DNA of 64,000 nucleotides from Macrothele yani (Eukaryota > Arthropoda > Arachnida > Araneae > Macrothelidae): assembly GCA_039090855.1 (NCBI GenBank), contig CM076995.1, positions 118,990,270-119,054,269 of the forward strand, written 5' to 3'. This document shows positions 32,247 through 44,576 of this stretch, in pieces. Every line of letters starts with the position of its first letter. Position 1 is the stretch's first letter. The notes under the pieces were generated by a model that had not been told where the DNA came from, searched no databases, and saw only the letters and a list, made by a program, of their open reading frames with translations. The position numbers and the translations under genes are program-made.

Positions 32247-35200
32247 ACCACCTAATAAAAGCTTTCACTGAACTCCTCTCTTTTCCAGGCCAAGAATGTT
32301 TGATTGAAATTTTCAGTTATTATCAATAACCCACAGTCTCCACTTTCACCATAGCTTTAGCTTTCAACTCCGCATCTTTCTATAGATTCTTCACTGTATT
32401 TTTCTTACCTCTTCCCAGCTCGTATCTCCTTTGCCAAGGACGGACTCACCTTTCCCCGATTCTGAATCAGTGCTCGTGTTCAGTTTAATAGCATCAAACC
32501 CTGCAGGCTGCAGCTCTTATATCTTCGTTCTCTATTGTTTTAAGTATTTCTAGTGAGGGTGCCCTGTGTCTCATCTCAGTATTTCGATCACAAAGTAACT
32601 CGATTCTCCTAGCTTCGTAACTGAATGTTAATGACTCCCAAACCTTCAGAACGATTCAATTCGAACTGGTTGCCAGTTTCTCTCACTAATGTAATGTCTT
32701 GGATTGACCGTGCGACACACCTGGCAACACAGTTACGTATCTATCGATCAGCTGGAAAACTGGAGGTGAATGTTGCTGTTTGAGAGGATGGTAATGTAAA
32801 TTTATCCTGAGCGGATATTAAAGACCTATATTTATATTAACTCTCTACCGTATTTCCTGTTATTGGGAAGAAAAACGTTACATAAAGGTAGATGATTTAT
32901 TGGTATTTTATCGGAACGTTTTTCCATGGTTTTGATGTATCATCTGCCTGATCCTTTCCATCAGCATTTACTTTTCTCGGTATTTTTCCGCACCATCTTA
33001 GGACATCAAAACATCTTAATTGTGTTACATTACCATTTCAGTTTATCAAAAGAAACCGATTTAAAGTATTTTTACTCATTCCGTAACATTTTACCTGACC
33101 AACAGTGTACCGATTTCCCATTTTTCCAGTATTAGGTAACATTTCCTGTAATGGGCCAGTCATCTTACGTTAGTCGCACCTTGTCGATGCATTTACTCAT
33201 TGTAGAAAACTAAACTGTGAAAGACGTGATCATAAATTTAGAAATATTAAACTTGATTAGATAAAATACTTTTGTTTACTTATTGGTTCAGGTATTTAGT
33301 GGTATTTTTAATTCTTTTAGCATGTAAAACCAGTGTATTTTACTGCTAACTGTTATTGGGTTTAGTAAGTAAAATCGGAGCAGTGTGGCGAGCCAGTTTC
33401 AGTGTATCTGAGCAAAATTATATTACTGATCTTATTAGAGTGAACATCACCAGTAATATGTGTAAGATACGCACAATTAAATACTTAAAAAACCTCCTAT
33501 AAATAAAAAAATGTCATTTAGGGTTTGTTTATGTATTCATTTCTTCTCTGGTTAACTGTAACGATGTGTACAAAAAATGTGATGTGAACAACATTTAAAT
33601 GAAATCTAAACGCCCTTAAATTTGGGCCTGCTTTCAGATAATGTCAAATAGTTAATGTCTATGAGTATTATTCTTTAGCTGATAAATACAAAGCATTGTC
33701 ATATGTATTAATTCAGGCCATTAAATAGATGGATGTGTGCAAATATTGGGACTGAAATGCAAGGGCACAACAAGGCAGTTGGAGCTATGTCATTACTTTT
33801 TGTTCAAGCATAGTAATGAATGCTATCTCAATATTTGAAGTTGTGTGTGACTATGCAGCTTTTTTTTAAATATGGATAATCTGCTGCACCACAATAATAT
33901 ATAAAATGATATACTAGCAAATATGGTTGATTTTATAGTTAAATTATAATTCATAAAATCCCGTTTATTCTCTGGGGAGGGATAACATACTTTGGTACTG
34001 TATTGTTATTGTTAAAAAGGTAATGCATATATAAGCATGTATTGTTGGAAATGTAAAGCATATATAAACATGTATTGTTGGAAATGTAATGCATATACAA
34101 ACATGTATTATTAAAAAGGTAATGTGTATACAATGGCAGGGGGAAAGCTTGAAATTCCAGTCTTTTTTTTTTTTCCAATGTTCTTTCAGCACTTCCATTG
34201 TTATTTTCTGATCTAAAATATGGAATTTTGGAGTGAATTTTATGGGTCCAGAATTAAAACAATCTTTGTATTTTAGTGATGCAATATATAAAAAAATAAA
34301 TAAAATTCCAGAACTAAAAATTTTGGTAGACTATTTGTATGTTAGCATTTAGGATTAAATGCATTCATTTCTATGTACGCAATCTAGTTGGAAATTCCAT
34401 CATTCATACTTTTTAGATAATACGCATGATGAATCAGACTTGAAATGCCAGATTATGGAATATAATATTTTATTTGTGAATCTGGCATACCTGCAAACCT
34501 AGGCACTTTTGCATGGGAGGGTTAAAATGACTGAGGCATGTTTGTAGTGATGTTAAAGTTTGTTAAAATAGCTATGTTATTGAAAGTACTGAATAAAACT
34601 GTTCATTTGATGGAAATTAAGATAACTTTTCTAATTTTGATCAGGACTTAAGAAACATTTCACAAGAAAAGGAAAAAATATGGAAAAGACAGCTGCAAAT
34701 GATCACAAAATCACTCATTAGTAGTCTGTAATAGAAGTTTAATATCATCATCATTTAACATCTAACTTTGCATCCTTATCTGGTACATGCACCTAATATG
34801 CTGAAGATATTATCTGTGGGAACTGATGTAAAATAAAAACTCTTTGTTATAGTTTTTTTTACTTTTTGTTATGTACTTGATTATATCATTTTCTTAAACT
34901 TAATTTTTTTCTTCATTTTGAAATTATTAAGGCATTCAAAAATATCTTCAATTTGTGATAACAGTGAAAGAAATTTCAAAATTATGTTTATTGTAAATAG
35001 TTTTACTATAATGACTGTACAGTTGTTTAAAGATGTCACATGGTAATTGTGTAGTAGTTAAAAGAATATGAATCTCAGATATTTAGTTCAACATTTATTT
35101 AGCATTTTAGCTGGAAATAAATAGTTTTGAATCTTTCTGGTTATTAATAAGATTACTTCTATTTCCTTCTGCAAATAATCTGCAATTCTGTATGCAAGGG

Positions 35201-35334
35201 TGCTTGCAATGAGACACATGTTCCCTTCATGAGGAGACATTTTTAAAAATTTTCTGGTCTATGCTGGTTCTAAAAATACACACTTTTTTTTTTTTTTACT
35301 TGTAAGTGTGTAAAGTAATCCAAGTAACTCTTGA
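32247..35334. other. AT-rich SINE-poor stretch, probably intronic or intergenic
   Basis: No transposon protein, SINE or convincing exon is seen. ~50-bp near-repeats at 34020-34130 (GTAATGCATATA ... ACATGTATTGTTG, three units) are the only ordered feature. Composition is more uniform than in 0-32 kb. It may be non-coding sequence of the synaptophysin-like gene. Confidence 0.4.
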
Positions 35335-35336
35335 CA

Positions 35337-35426
35337 CCTCCTTTTCGTTTGATTGAATTGATAGTGATAATAAGCTACACCTCCTTTTCATTTGATTGAA
35401 TTGATAGTGATAATAAGCTACACCTC
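35337..35426 (+). repeat. 43-bp tandem duplication
   Basis: ACACCTCCTTTTCGTTTGAT ... GATAATAAGCT occurs twice with one base difference, and a third partial ACACCTCCTT follows. Confidence 0.85.
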
Positions 35427-35911
35427 CTTCTTTTCAGATTTCTGCAACTCCCACATATTGGTTTGGTCAGTAATGGGCATATAAAATCATTTACCTGTTT
35501 TGTAACTGTATGGCAGCTTCCTAAACTTTGGGTGAGAAAGACTAGAGATATAGTTCACATACTGCCTTCTTATTTTTATGCAGCTTAAATGTAAATTTTA
35601 TTTTATGGCTGTGTCTCTGATAGTTACATGTTTTTTCCCATTTCTCTCTCTGAATGCTTATATTTTCCCAAATCCCAGAAACATGATTAACTATCATGAA
35701 ATAAAAAGTACATTTACCTCTATTCATATTAGGTTCTATTAATTGTAGTATCTGAAACAATCATTTGATATTTCTGAATATTTCTGTTTTGCACATTATG
35801 TTCTGAACATAATGTGCTAAACAGAAATATTCAGAAACATCAAATGATGAACATAACATGTGAAACCAGAGGCGTACCCAGGAATTCCTGCTGGAGGTAG
35901 CTATATATATA

Positions 35912-37126
35912 CACTATTTACCAACAAGTAATTGGACACCCCTGCAATTAACGATATCTGCTGTGCTGATACAGGTCACAGCTGCCGCCATTAAATATCG
36001 TGTGGGAAACAACAATGCAACCAGTCACATGCAAGATGCCACGCAGTTCGGAGCTCTCTGATTTCGAGAAAGGTTTAATCGTTGGGTATCGCAGAAATGG
36101 CCAATTCATACGTAACATATCCAGCGAGTTGAAGTACCCAAAATTGACAGTGGCCTACGTGATTGGCAAGTGGAAGATCAGAGGTGACTGTCAAAATATG
36201 CCCCGACCCGGCAGACCCACAAAACTGTGAGTTAGAGACCGACGGGTGCTGGCCAGAGAAATTCGGAAGAACCGCACCAAATCGATGGGCCAAATCTGCG
36301 AGGAGTTTCAACAGGCATTCGGGAGTGTTCTTTTGATGAATACCATCCGTAAGGAAGCCCATCTGCTCGGTTATCATGGACGTGCTGCCGCCTACAAGCC
36401 TTTGATCACCAAGTCCAATAGCGCTTCTCGGCTAACGTGGTGCAAAGAAGTCGACAGCGGACCATTGAACAGTGAAAGCAGGTTCTCTGGAGCGACGAAT
36501 CAAGGTTCTCCCTCTACCGTTTGGATGGCAGGGTCTGGGTTTGGCGTCTGCCTGGAGAACGCCTCCTGCCGGAATGTATTGTGCCAACTGTGAAGTTTGG
36601 CGGCGGTGGAGTTATGCTATGGGGGCGTTTCTCCTGGTATGGCACGGGACCCTTGGTCGCAATTCCTGGTAGACTCAACGCCAAGACCTACTGCACCATT
36701 TTGGATGACCATGCGCTTCCTATGTTGTGGCAGTTTTACGGGGTGGACCCATGTTACTTTCAGGATGACAATGCCACCTGTCATGTTGCGAGGTTCACCA
36801 TGGCTTGGTATGATGACAATGGGGTTAATCGAATGGACTGGCCTGTGCAGAGCCCAGACCTTAACCCTATCAAGCACCTCTGGGACGAGTTGGAGGGTTG
36901 ACTTAAGGGGTGCCCCCACCGTCCGAAATCGGTGAAGGAAACCTATCTTCTCCAAGCCGAGTGGAAGAAAATACCGCTAGCCATCGTACAACACATGGTT
37001 GAGAGTATGCCCTGGAGGGTTGCAGCGGTAGTCGCCGCTCGTGGAGGCTCCACCAACTATTGAAGGTGAATAAACTTCGTTTTCCTTTGCTATCACAGGT
37101 GTCCAATTACTTGTTGGTAGATAGTG
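35912..37126 (+). mobile_element. Tc1-like DNA transposon, both ends present
   Basis: 29-bp terminal inverted repeats CACTATTTACCAACAAGTAA ... (35912-35940) and complement (37098-37126) differ at one position. TA dinucleotides flank both ends (35910-35911, 37127-37128), the Tc1/mariner target. Length 1215 bp, normal for the group. Confidence 0.92.
36036..37063 (+). pseudogene. Tc1-like transposase (DD34E type), disabled
   Basis: From MPRSSELSDFEKGL (36036) to a TGA at 37061: 342-codon equivalent, the usual size. Helix-turn-helix region followed by GRPTKL, then an in-frame TGA at 36228. A frameshift near 36470 shifts the first catalytic block (WSDESRF) into another frame, which continues [20 protein letters not shown] and FQDDNATCH (second Asp). 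A second in-frame TGA is at 36899, after which the tail runs on in the same frame. Thirty-four residues after the second Asp the expected Glu is Lys ([11 protein letters not shown]). Two stops, one shift and the lost catalytic residue make it inactive. The clean terminal repeats could still be used by a related enzyme. Confidence 0.88.
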
Positions 37127-37139
37127 TATATATTATATA

Positions 37140-37153
37140 CGTACAGAATGTGT

Positions 37154-37200
<47 letters not shown>
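37140..37200 (+). repeat. CA/TA microsatellite
   Basis: (CA)n from about 37153 to 37190 followed by (TA)n, just outside the right end of the Tc1 element. Confidence 0.9.
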
Positions 37201-37201
<1 letters not shown>

Positions 37202-37224
37202 TGTGTACACCTGTAGTTTATAAA

Positions 37225-37947
37225 CGGTTGTGATGTACGTCACTCTTAATCTCTTTGGGGCTTTGGGAAGAAGACACCATGTAATAGAAGATGCTATGTC
37301 AGACACTATGCAATTTTTTGAACATGTAAAATAATATTTTTGAATGCTTAATTTGCGACGTACGTTGATCTTAATCTCTTTGGGAAGAAGGCACCATGTA
37401 ATAGAAGATGCTATGTCAGACACTATGTAATATTTTGAACATGTAAAATAATATTTTTGTATATTTAATTTGTGACATACATTGCTCTTAATCTCTTTGG
37501 GGCTTTAGGAAGTGGACACCGTGCAATAGAAGATGCTGTGTCAGACACTATGTAATTTTTTGAACTTGTAAAATAATATTTTTTGAATGCTTGATTTGCA
37601 TTGTACGTTGGTCTTAATCTCTTCGGGCTTTGGGAAGAAGACACTATGTAATTTTTTGAACATGTAAAATGTTTAATTTGTTTAATTTGTGATGTATGTT
37701 GGCCTTAATCTCTTTGGAGCTTTGGGAAGAGGACAACACCATGCAATAGAAGACACTATGCAATTTTTTGAACATGTAAAATAATATTTTTGAATGCTTA
37801 ATTTGCAGCGTACGTTGGTCTTAATCTCTTTGGGGCTTTGGGAAGAAGACACCATGTAATAGAAGACACTATGTAATTTTTTTAACATGTAAAATAATAT
37901 TTTTGGATATTTAATTTGTGATGCACGTCGCTCTTAATCTCCTTGGA
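37225..37947 (+). repeat. Minisatellite, ~120-bp units, six to seven copies
   Basis: CTTAATCTCTTTGGGGCTTTGGGAAG recurs at about 37246, 37369, 37487, 37612, 37705, 37819 and 37934, with ATGTAATAGAAGATGCTATG and TTTTTTGAACATGTAAAATAA in most units. Spacing varies from about 95 to 125 bp through small internal losses. Confidence 0.85.
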
Positions 37948-38032
37948 GAGGGCCCCCAAAGCCCCTTGCGTGGGTGCACTAATGTGCGAAACAGAAATAT
38001 TCAGAAACATCAAATGATTGTTTCAGATACCA

Positions 38033-38754
38033 TATATATTCCAAGTATAATGGCACAATTTGGTTAATACCATAATGTGCAACTAGAATTCTATAAATTG
38101 TGTTGTTTTCTTTATTTTGTACTTATGTTTTTGCCTATGGCAAGGTGACCTTTTCGATAGCATTACCTGAATCCTGCAATGCGAAGTGTATGAGGTAAAG
38201 CATAGTTATAAACTGCCATTGAAATGATATTCCTTTATTGTGCTACTTTCTTTTTCTAATTTCTTTAAATTACTCGAGCTGAGGTCTCATCTCGAATTTT
38301 TTTATGCTGCTTCTCTTGTAGGTGTTATGTTTTTACTTTTTTTTAATCTCCATAGTTTTATCGTGAAAACTGTCTCTAGAAAATTATAAAACAGTCAAAT
38401 ATTTTTAACATGAAACCACAGTGGTGGCCATTCTCTACTCAAAGAATCTAAAGATGGATAAAGGGAGGGGGGATCCATTACTTTATTTCTCATATTTTGC
38501 TCAATATGGCAAAGCATTTTTCCAGAAAAAATGTATAACATAATTGTACAAAAAAAGATGTTTTGTTAATTTGTTTAACCCCGCCACCCTTTTTTTTTTT
38601 TTTTTTTGATAGAGATGGAGGGTAATGCAGAGAGAATTTGTTGCAACTGTGTGCTCAGTTGGAAGGTTTCAGGGTAGAGATACTTCTTTCACCCAAGGTA
38701 TTTTTAGCTGGAATAATAAGAAATAATTGGTAAGTATTCAGTTTCTGGGAATTC
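38033..38754. other. Unassigned AT-rich stretch
   Basis: T-run at 38590-38608; nothing recognised. Confidence 0.35.
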
Positions 38755-39420
38755 CCAGGCATTTTGAACTAGGGGGTCTAAACCAAACCATGAAAAACTG
38801 CTCCACAGCATGATGCCTCCTCCACCAAACTTTACAGTTGGCACAACATAGTCTGGCAGGTAGTGTTCACCTGGTATTCTCTACACCCAGACTTGTCCAT
38901 TGGACTGCCAGATGGTGAAGTGTTATTCATCACTAGAGAACATGTTTCCACTGCTCCAGAGTCCACTGATGATGAGCATCACACAATTCCAACAGACATT
39001 TGGCATTGATTTTGCTCATGTTAGGTTTGGGTGAAGCTGCTTGGTCATGGAAACCCATTTCCCTCAGCTATCGATGAATGTTACACAGCTCTCAATGAAC
39101 TGTTATGACTCTGGAGTTTCTTCCAGAGGCCTTTTGGAACTCAGTGGTGAGTGTTGCAACCAACTTCAGGCAATTTTGTTGCACCACCTGCTTCAGTGCA
39201 CCCTGCAGTCCCACTGTGCCATTTTACATGGTCTACCAGGTGGCAGTTATGCTTTTGTTGTTCCTGGGCATTTCCTCTTCACCATAACATCACTTACAGT
39301 TGTTCAGGGCAGCTGCAGCAGAGCAGATATTTCCCAGTCGCTAAGACGGCATCCTATGATCGTGCTACATTGAAAGTCACTGAGCTCTGCCGTATGGCCC
39401 ATTCTACTGTTCATGCTTGT
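38755..39420 (-). pseudogene. Tc1-like transposase fossil (N-terminal and central part)
   Basis: On the minus strand, pieces read LREMGFHDQAASPKPN, then WTLEQWKHV, SSDE (first catalytic Asp), [31 protein letters not shown] and [10 protein letters not shown]. The order matches Tc1 transposase; several stops and shifts are present. The sequence stops before the second Asp, so the 3' part is missing. It is not the same subfamily as the 36-kb copy but is close to it. Confidence 0.75.
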
Positions 39421-39485
39421 CTATGATGTTTGCCAAGCCACATGCATCTTTTTTATACCTGTATGGGCCATGGGTGTAATGTATA

Positions 39486-39527
39486 TGAGCCAGAGCACAT
39501 TAAGGAGACAAAATGTGCTCTGGCTCA
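39486..39527. repeat. Perfect 16-bp hairpin
   Basis: TGAGCCAGAGCACATT, 10-nt loop, then the exact complement. It lies beside the Tc1 fossil and may derive from a transposon end; the role is unknown. Confidence 0.75.
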
Positions 39528-42395
39528 ATGGCACATCTAGAATTTCATTATGGGTGGATGAATAAAAATACCCAAGAGAAAACATTCCCAAAATATGACG
39601 AGAAAGCCATAAAAATATCCCCATGATATTGAAGTGTTTATGCCACGATTCATGGACGAATCAGTAGTAGCAAGAAAATGTAAAAATGCATAGTTGAAAA
39701 ATGGATACCAGTTCAGTTCTGCTTTACCAGTAGTGGGCAGGACAAAACAATATGATGCAAATATCATTATTCGAATGAATTTTTAATGTATCAAAATTTC
39801 CCACAATGACAGATGTATACAAAAAAAACCCCATCTGTAATGCTTTTGAAAGATTTGAGGATGGACTGGGGGGCAACTATACTTTTTGCGGACTCCTCCT
39901 AAAACAAGCGGAAAGAAATATAATTTTTTTTTTTCTCACAAGGCAGTTTCTTATAGTTTTTGCTGTGCTATATGCAAAAAAAAAAAAAAAAAACAACAAC
40001 TGTACAACTCTGTTAATTCTTCAAGCATCCTGCATAATTCTGGGGCCCCTTGAAAATACGGGGCCCAGGGATGCAGCCCTACTCTTAAATGAGCTCTGAT
40101 ATGAGCAAATCCACTACTCAAAAGGGGTCTTCGTACTTTGATCATATAGTGTTGCACCTTAAATACAACTGAACGATACACACTGTTAGATCCATCTGTG
40201 ATTTTCTCCATTATAACAGAAATGATGTTTGCTTTATTCACTTTGTGTTTGATTTCTTAATCATTTGAGGTGATATAGCTTCTATGATATCATCTTACGT
40301 CACGCAAAACACCTGAGAAAACTGTGAACATTTCCAAATGATGATGAAAAATGTGATCTTTCTTTGCCATTATTATTAACAGTTGCTTGTAGTTACCTTT
40401 TTCTCATAATCTTCAGCTTCATATTGGTCTCTAAATAAGAAAAAAAAACAAAAAAAAACATTCACACACACTTTTGCTTGCCTAGACAACACAGTGCAGC
40501 AATTTCTGTGCTGACAAATACACTGCTTATTTTTTACAGCTTCATTGTGTTTTTCTTAAATGCTGAATTCAAGCAAAATTTATTCCAAACTAAATCAAAT
40601 TAGTTGGGGAATTATCAACTGCTGGAGATATTTAATGATGTAGCTATAAGATTCTAAAATTGTAAATCATGCACACAATTTTTAGTCCAATTATCATTTG
40701 ACAGATTCTACAATTTACAATGAAGCTATATAAAACAAATATTCCCATTCATTATGTACTGTAGTTGACATCAAACATTCCTCACTTTTGAAACCATGTT
40801 ACTACCTCCTTGATTGTTTGGGAAAACTTTTTCCCATTCCTCCTGCATTAAAACGAGATTGGATAAAAAACAAAACAAAACTGGTTAATAAAGTAAAAGC
40901 TCTCCCTATTAGAGATACCTGAATTAAATAAAAAAAAAAAAAACTAGTTAATAAACTGAAAGTTCTCCCTTTTAGAGATCACCCTATTTTAGCAAGTCTG
41001 GATATAGTCTCTATGTTCACCAAGATCAGTCTGGACCTACTCATAGAATTTCTGGCAGAAAATTTAGCAGATAAAATAGTCTTCCTAAAATGTAATTAAG
41101 AAAAATTCACAGGAATTCATAAACTACTTTTGCTTTCTTTTTAAACACAACTTCTCCCAGTTTGAGAATAAACTTTACAAGCAGATCCCAGGCTTAGCAA
41201 TGAGTTTTTCTTTGGCTCCTTTTCTCATGAACTATTGTTTGGAAAACTTTGTAAAATAGTTCTGCTCCATCCTTCATTATACTGCTTATACATGAGATAA
41301 ATGAATGACTTCCTCATAATGGTTGACAACAATGGTGATGCTCTCCCAAAGAATATTCTCAACCTGTTTAATAGCTTTGATAATTTTTTGAAATTCACAT
41401 TGTATCTGTAATAATAAGATAATAGCCTGGACTTCTTGGACTTTACCCTTACAGTTTTGAAAAGAAAATTTTCTGCAAAAAATATATGTAAAATGCCTTC
41501 CAATACTGAAAAAGTTCTGGACTACCACTTTTACTATTCCAGCTACATTAACCCTTTAACCAGATGGAATGAGTTAACTCGGGGTTAGCAAAATGGGCTG
41601 AAATCAGCTTGAACGAATATATCTGCTTTCCAAAAAGTTGGCCAAACACTGCTGGAATGAGTGAACCTATGCATCAGGAAGCGTTGCTTTCTTCTCTTAG
41701 TTTTGTTATTCAAAATGGTCATTTAGGAGGATGATTGACAGTAATTTTGTTGGACTGATTTCCAGCTAAATAGATTATAACAAGGCAACAAACGTAAGAA
41801 TAGAGACAGATGTTTGAGTCACTTATTTGTACGCAGTGGTGTGATGTCCCCATATCATGTCATGGGTAATAGGTTAGAGAATAAAGGACTAGAAGAAAGT
41901 GCTTATCAGTCATTACAGGATTATGGTCTGTACTGCTGATGTGAGAGGGGGAAAAGAATTGATTTGCAGTTGCTTTTGTAAAACTGTACATGAATATTTC
42001 TGTTTTAGAGAGCTTAGAATTTTTTGGACATTTTGTTCAGATTTGTCGGCTGTGTAAAGGGTTAAATATAATGTGGCTGCACAATTTTTTGATCAAGTAA
42101 TTGGACTGGATTCTTCAAAAATATCAAGGAAACCCCATAAAGCAGTATTAAAAATGACACTTACAGTAAATAATTGTCCTTCTACAGTAACTGAAAAAAA
42201 AAAAACTTTAATAAAATATCAAGTTAAATCATAAACAGCCAAGTGATAACATTAAGCTAACTAAAAAATTTCGCTACCGTAAAGATTTGAAAAACTTCAG
42301 AGAATTAGTGAAAAATTGCACGCTCGACTTGACTGAGGCTTAAACAATAAAATTAAAAATTATTCCGTTCTGTAAAGCAAAAAGAAGACAGTGTC
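39528..42395. other. Unassigned AT-rich stretch
   Basis: Contains the phrase GGGGCCC...GGGGCCC near 40040-40070 and a diverged ~61-bp tandem duplication at about 40870-40985 (CTGGTTAATAAAGTAAAAGC / CTAGTTAATAAACTGAAAGT). No exon or transposon protein found. Confidence 0.4.
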
Positions 42396-42587
42396 ATGCT
42401 GCAAGAAGGAATAGCCTGCAATGCAACCTGCAATTGTGGTGGAACTCATGTAGGAGAAACTGGGATACAACTTAGAACCTGTCTATCAGAACAACATAAA
42501 ACTGCTATACAAATTGTTTCCAGCAAAACACAATTTGACAGACACATTCAGAAAACACCAGACATTCAATTAACTCGGGCTTCGTAA
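42396..42587 (+). pseudogene. GIY-YIG endonuclease fragment of another Penelope-like element
   Basis: A 63-codon frame reads CNATCNCGGTHVGETGIQL then RTCLSEQHKTA. This matches the PLE pattern C-x-C-G-x-x-Y-I-G-E-T-G-R-x-L-x-x-R-L-x-E-H-K, with Y-I-G reduced to H-V-G. It has the Cys pair seen in one PLE branch but not in the 23-25 kb copies, so it belongs to a different lineage. No polymerase part remains. Confidence 0.6.
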
Positions 42588-43191
42588 AAATTTTATTACC
42601 CAGCAGCACTTTATGAAAAGGTAGTTGGCAGTCATCTTTTTTTTTTTATTTTGGAAATTGAAAAGAAGAGGACTCGCAATTAATGAACAGAAAGAATGGG
42701 TATTTCTACACAAATGGCAACACCTACTCTTGTCAGTCCTTTCCAATGAGTTGGAATTCAACCCCAAAATTTGACAAATGATAGTATAATTCATCCTAGT
42801 AATTGCCATAAAATTAAAGTTAAATTTAATTGATTGTTTTTTGCTAATATTTGAATCATGCACTGTATATATGTAGCCATCTTATCCAATGCCATTGCTT
42901 ATAGAAGCAACTTTTGATGTAGGGAGCTTCATACTTGTTTATTGTTTTACTTGCTGTTTCAGCAGTGTTATATTTGCTCTTCAAATCATTACGACTGGTA
43001 ATGAAAGATGGGCAACACACATTTTGGGGTGGAAAAGTAATGTGATGATGATTGTGCAGATTAATGATGTGGCTGTCACACCTTTATTTTTATTGTAAAT
43101 CCATAATGTCTTAAGTTTTTCTTTTTTGAATTTGAGCCTTTGGTTTTTATGACAGCATTGTTTTATAAAGTGATTTGTTTTTCTCTTTAGA
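42588..43191. other. Intronic sequence upstream of the exon
   Basis: AT-rich. It ends in a good polypyrimidine tract and acceptor (TTTGTTTTTCTCTTTAG) at 43175-43191. Confidence 0.5.
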
Positions 43192-43254
43192 TTATGGAGC
43201 TTAATGCTAGAGTGTTGATAGAGCCAAGGGGATTCATTCGTGTTATCCAGCTTG
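43192..43254 (+). CDS. Internal exon, synaptophysin/physin-family (MARVEL) protein
   Basis: This 63-nt open segment sits between a strong acceptor (TTTTTCTCTTTAG) and a perfect donor (GTAAGT at 43255-43260). It encodes 21 codons including ELNARVLIEPRGFIRVIQ. Synaptophysin-family proteins (synaptophysin, synaptoporin, SYPL1) begin with a block E-P-x-G-F-[IV]-[KR]-V-[LI]-[QE] just before the first membrane segment, and from memory the vertebrate gene has a short exon of about this size ending at the same point. The product would be a four-span vesicle protein. An ATG at 43195 could be the start, or the exon may be fully internal with phase 0 on both sides. The next exon (first transmembrane segment) was not found in the window, so introns are long. 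Main doubt: the peptide is short. Confidence 0.55.
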
Positions 43255-44064
43255 TAAGTTGATGTATATTTTATTCATTAAAATCTTGTGTGCTGATCAA
43301 TTTCACAACACTTGTCTTGTGTGCTGTTCAATTTCATGACAATGAGTTTAGCTATGCAAATGTAAAACAACACTCAATGCTCATTAAGAAGTCTTGTTTT
43401 CTTTTTTTATAGTGATCATTGATCTAATTGTAAATCTTAGGACTGTCTCTAATGAATTATTAATAAGATTTCTAAAATAACTTTTTTACTTACTCATTTC
43501 TTTGGGGGGGGGGCACCCTAGCTTAGCTTAATTTTCAAGAGGGGCAAACAAAAATTGTAACTGCAAATAACAGTGCAAACATTACATGTAAATTTACACT
43601 GTGTCTTCTTGTTATCTAATCGATTTTACCACACTCTCAAGACAAAAATTTAATTGGAAACCAGAAGACCCAAAATTTACGTAAAATAGATGGATAAATG
43701 AAATTACATAGCCTGTTAGGCCAATAAACAAATTTTTTTTTATCATTTGTTTGATCCTTTTGGTCATTTGTGTTACATGCACCACAAAACCCCACAGATC
43801 ACTCAGTTGGTCATCCAGAATAAAAATATGCACTCAACAAATTTCTTGGAAATTTTTCAGATCTCAATGAATAGCTGGAGCAGAGGATGAAAAACTTTTC
43901 ATTTCTTTACCTTTCATACTTTTTCATACTGTACATATATATATATATATACTTAAGAGCAAAACTGAAGACTAAGGAAAAACTTTAGAATTTAAAACGA
44001 AAGTTGCAAAATAACCTGAAGATCAAAACGCGCAACGCAGCAGTTTTGAAAATTCAGAATTCAC
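43255..44064. other. Intronic sequence downstream of the exon
   Basis: G-run at 43504-43512, a duplicated phrase (TTGTGTGCTGATCAATTTCAC / TTGTGTGCTGTTCAATTTCAT near 43290-43335) and a TA microsatellite at 43935-43950. No further exon seen. Confidence 0.4.
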
Positions 44065-44576
44065 ATTCTATTAAGAAGATACCTAAGCAAAAAAATACAT
44101 ATATAATTTTGACTCACACCAAGTACAACATAGAAAAGGTTATGTATCTACCTGTGTGAGTAAAAGGAGAAAAGATAAAAAAATAAAATAAAACGACTGA
44201 ATGTAGAAGGTGTCGAGAATACTGAGCCTTGGCTTTATCAAGGACCAGCAAAAACTCTGCATTTTCTCACTTCCACAAAGACCTAGTTGGAAATGGGTAA
44301 AACTATTTTAGGTGGGAATGTTACTTGCATCTATGGCCTTGCAGAAACCCATTTCCAACTAGGTCTTTGTGGAAGTGAGAAAATGCAGAGTTTTTGCTGG
44401 TCCTTGATAAAGCCAAGGCTCAGTATTCTCGACACCTTCTACATTCAGTCGTTTTATTTTATTTTTTTATCTTTTCTCCTTTTACTCACACAGGTAGATA
44501 CATAACCTTTTCTATGTTGTACTTGGTGTGAGTCAAAATTATATATGTATTTTTTTGCTTAGGTATCTTCTTAATA

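Larger units (their letters stand above)
35745..38032. mobile_element. Composite bounded by ~53-bp inverted repeats
   Basis: The left end GTATCTGAAACAATCATTTG ... TTTGCACATTA (35745-35798) is matched in inverted orientation at about 37980-38032. The left end is itself palindromic: 35766-35850 folds back with AACATAATGTGC at its centre. Inside are a complete Tc1-like element and a ~120-bp minisatellite. It is probably a DNA transposon or MITE expanded by later insertion and tandem growth. No transposase for these ends was found. Confidence 0.6.

Noticed and set aside
32700..33480. A promoter or first exon of the synaptophysin-like gene (GTATCTATCGATCAGC, possible donor GTAAGA near 33464).
   Set aside because: No coding likeness and only weak generic signals; it cannot be separated from chance.
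44221..44460. A ribozyme-like phrase (CTTGATAAAGCCAAGGCTCAG) in the perfect inverted repeat.
   Set aside because: Conserved hammerhead bases (CTGANGA and GAAA) are missing; any fold is dominated by the inverted arms.
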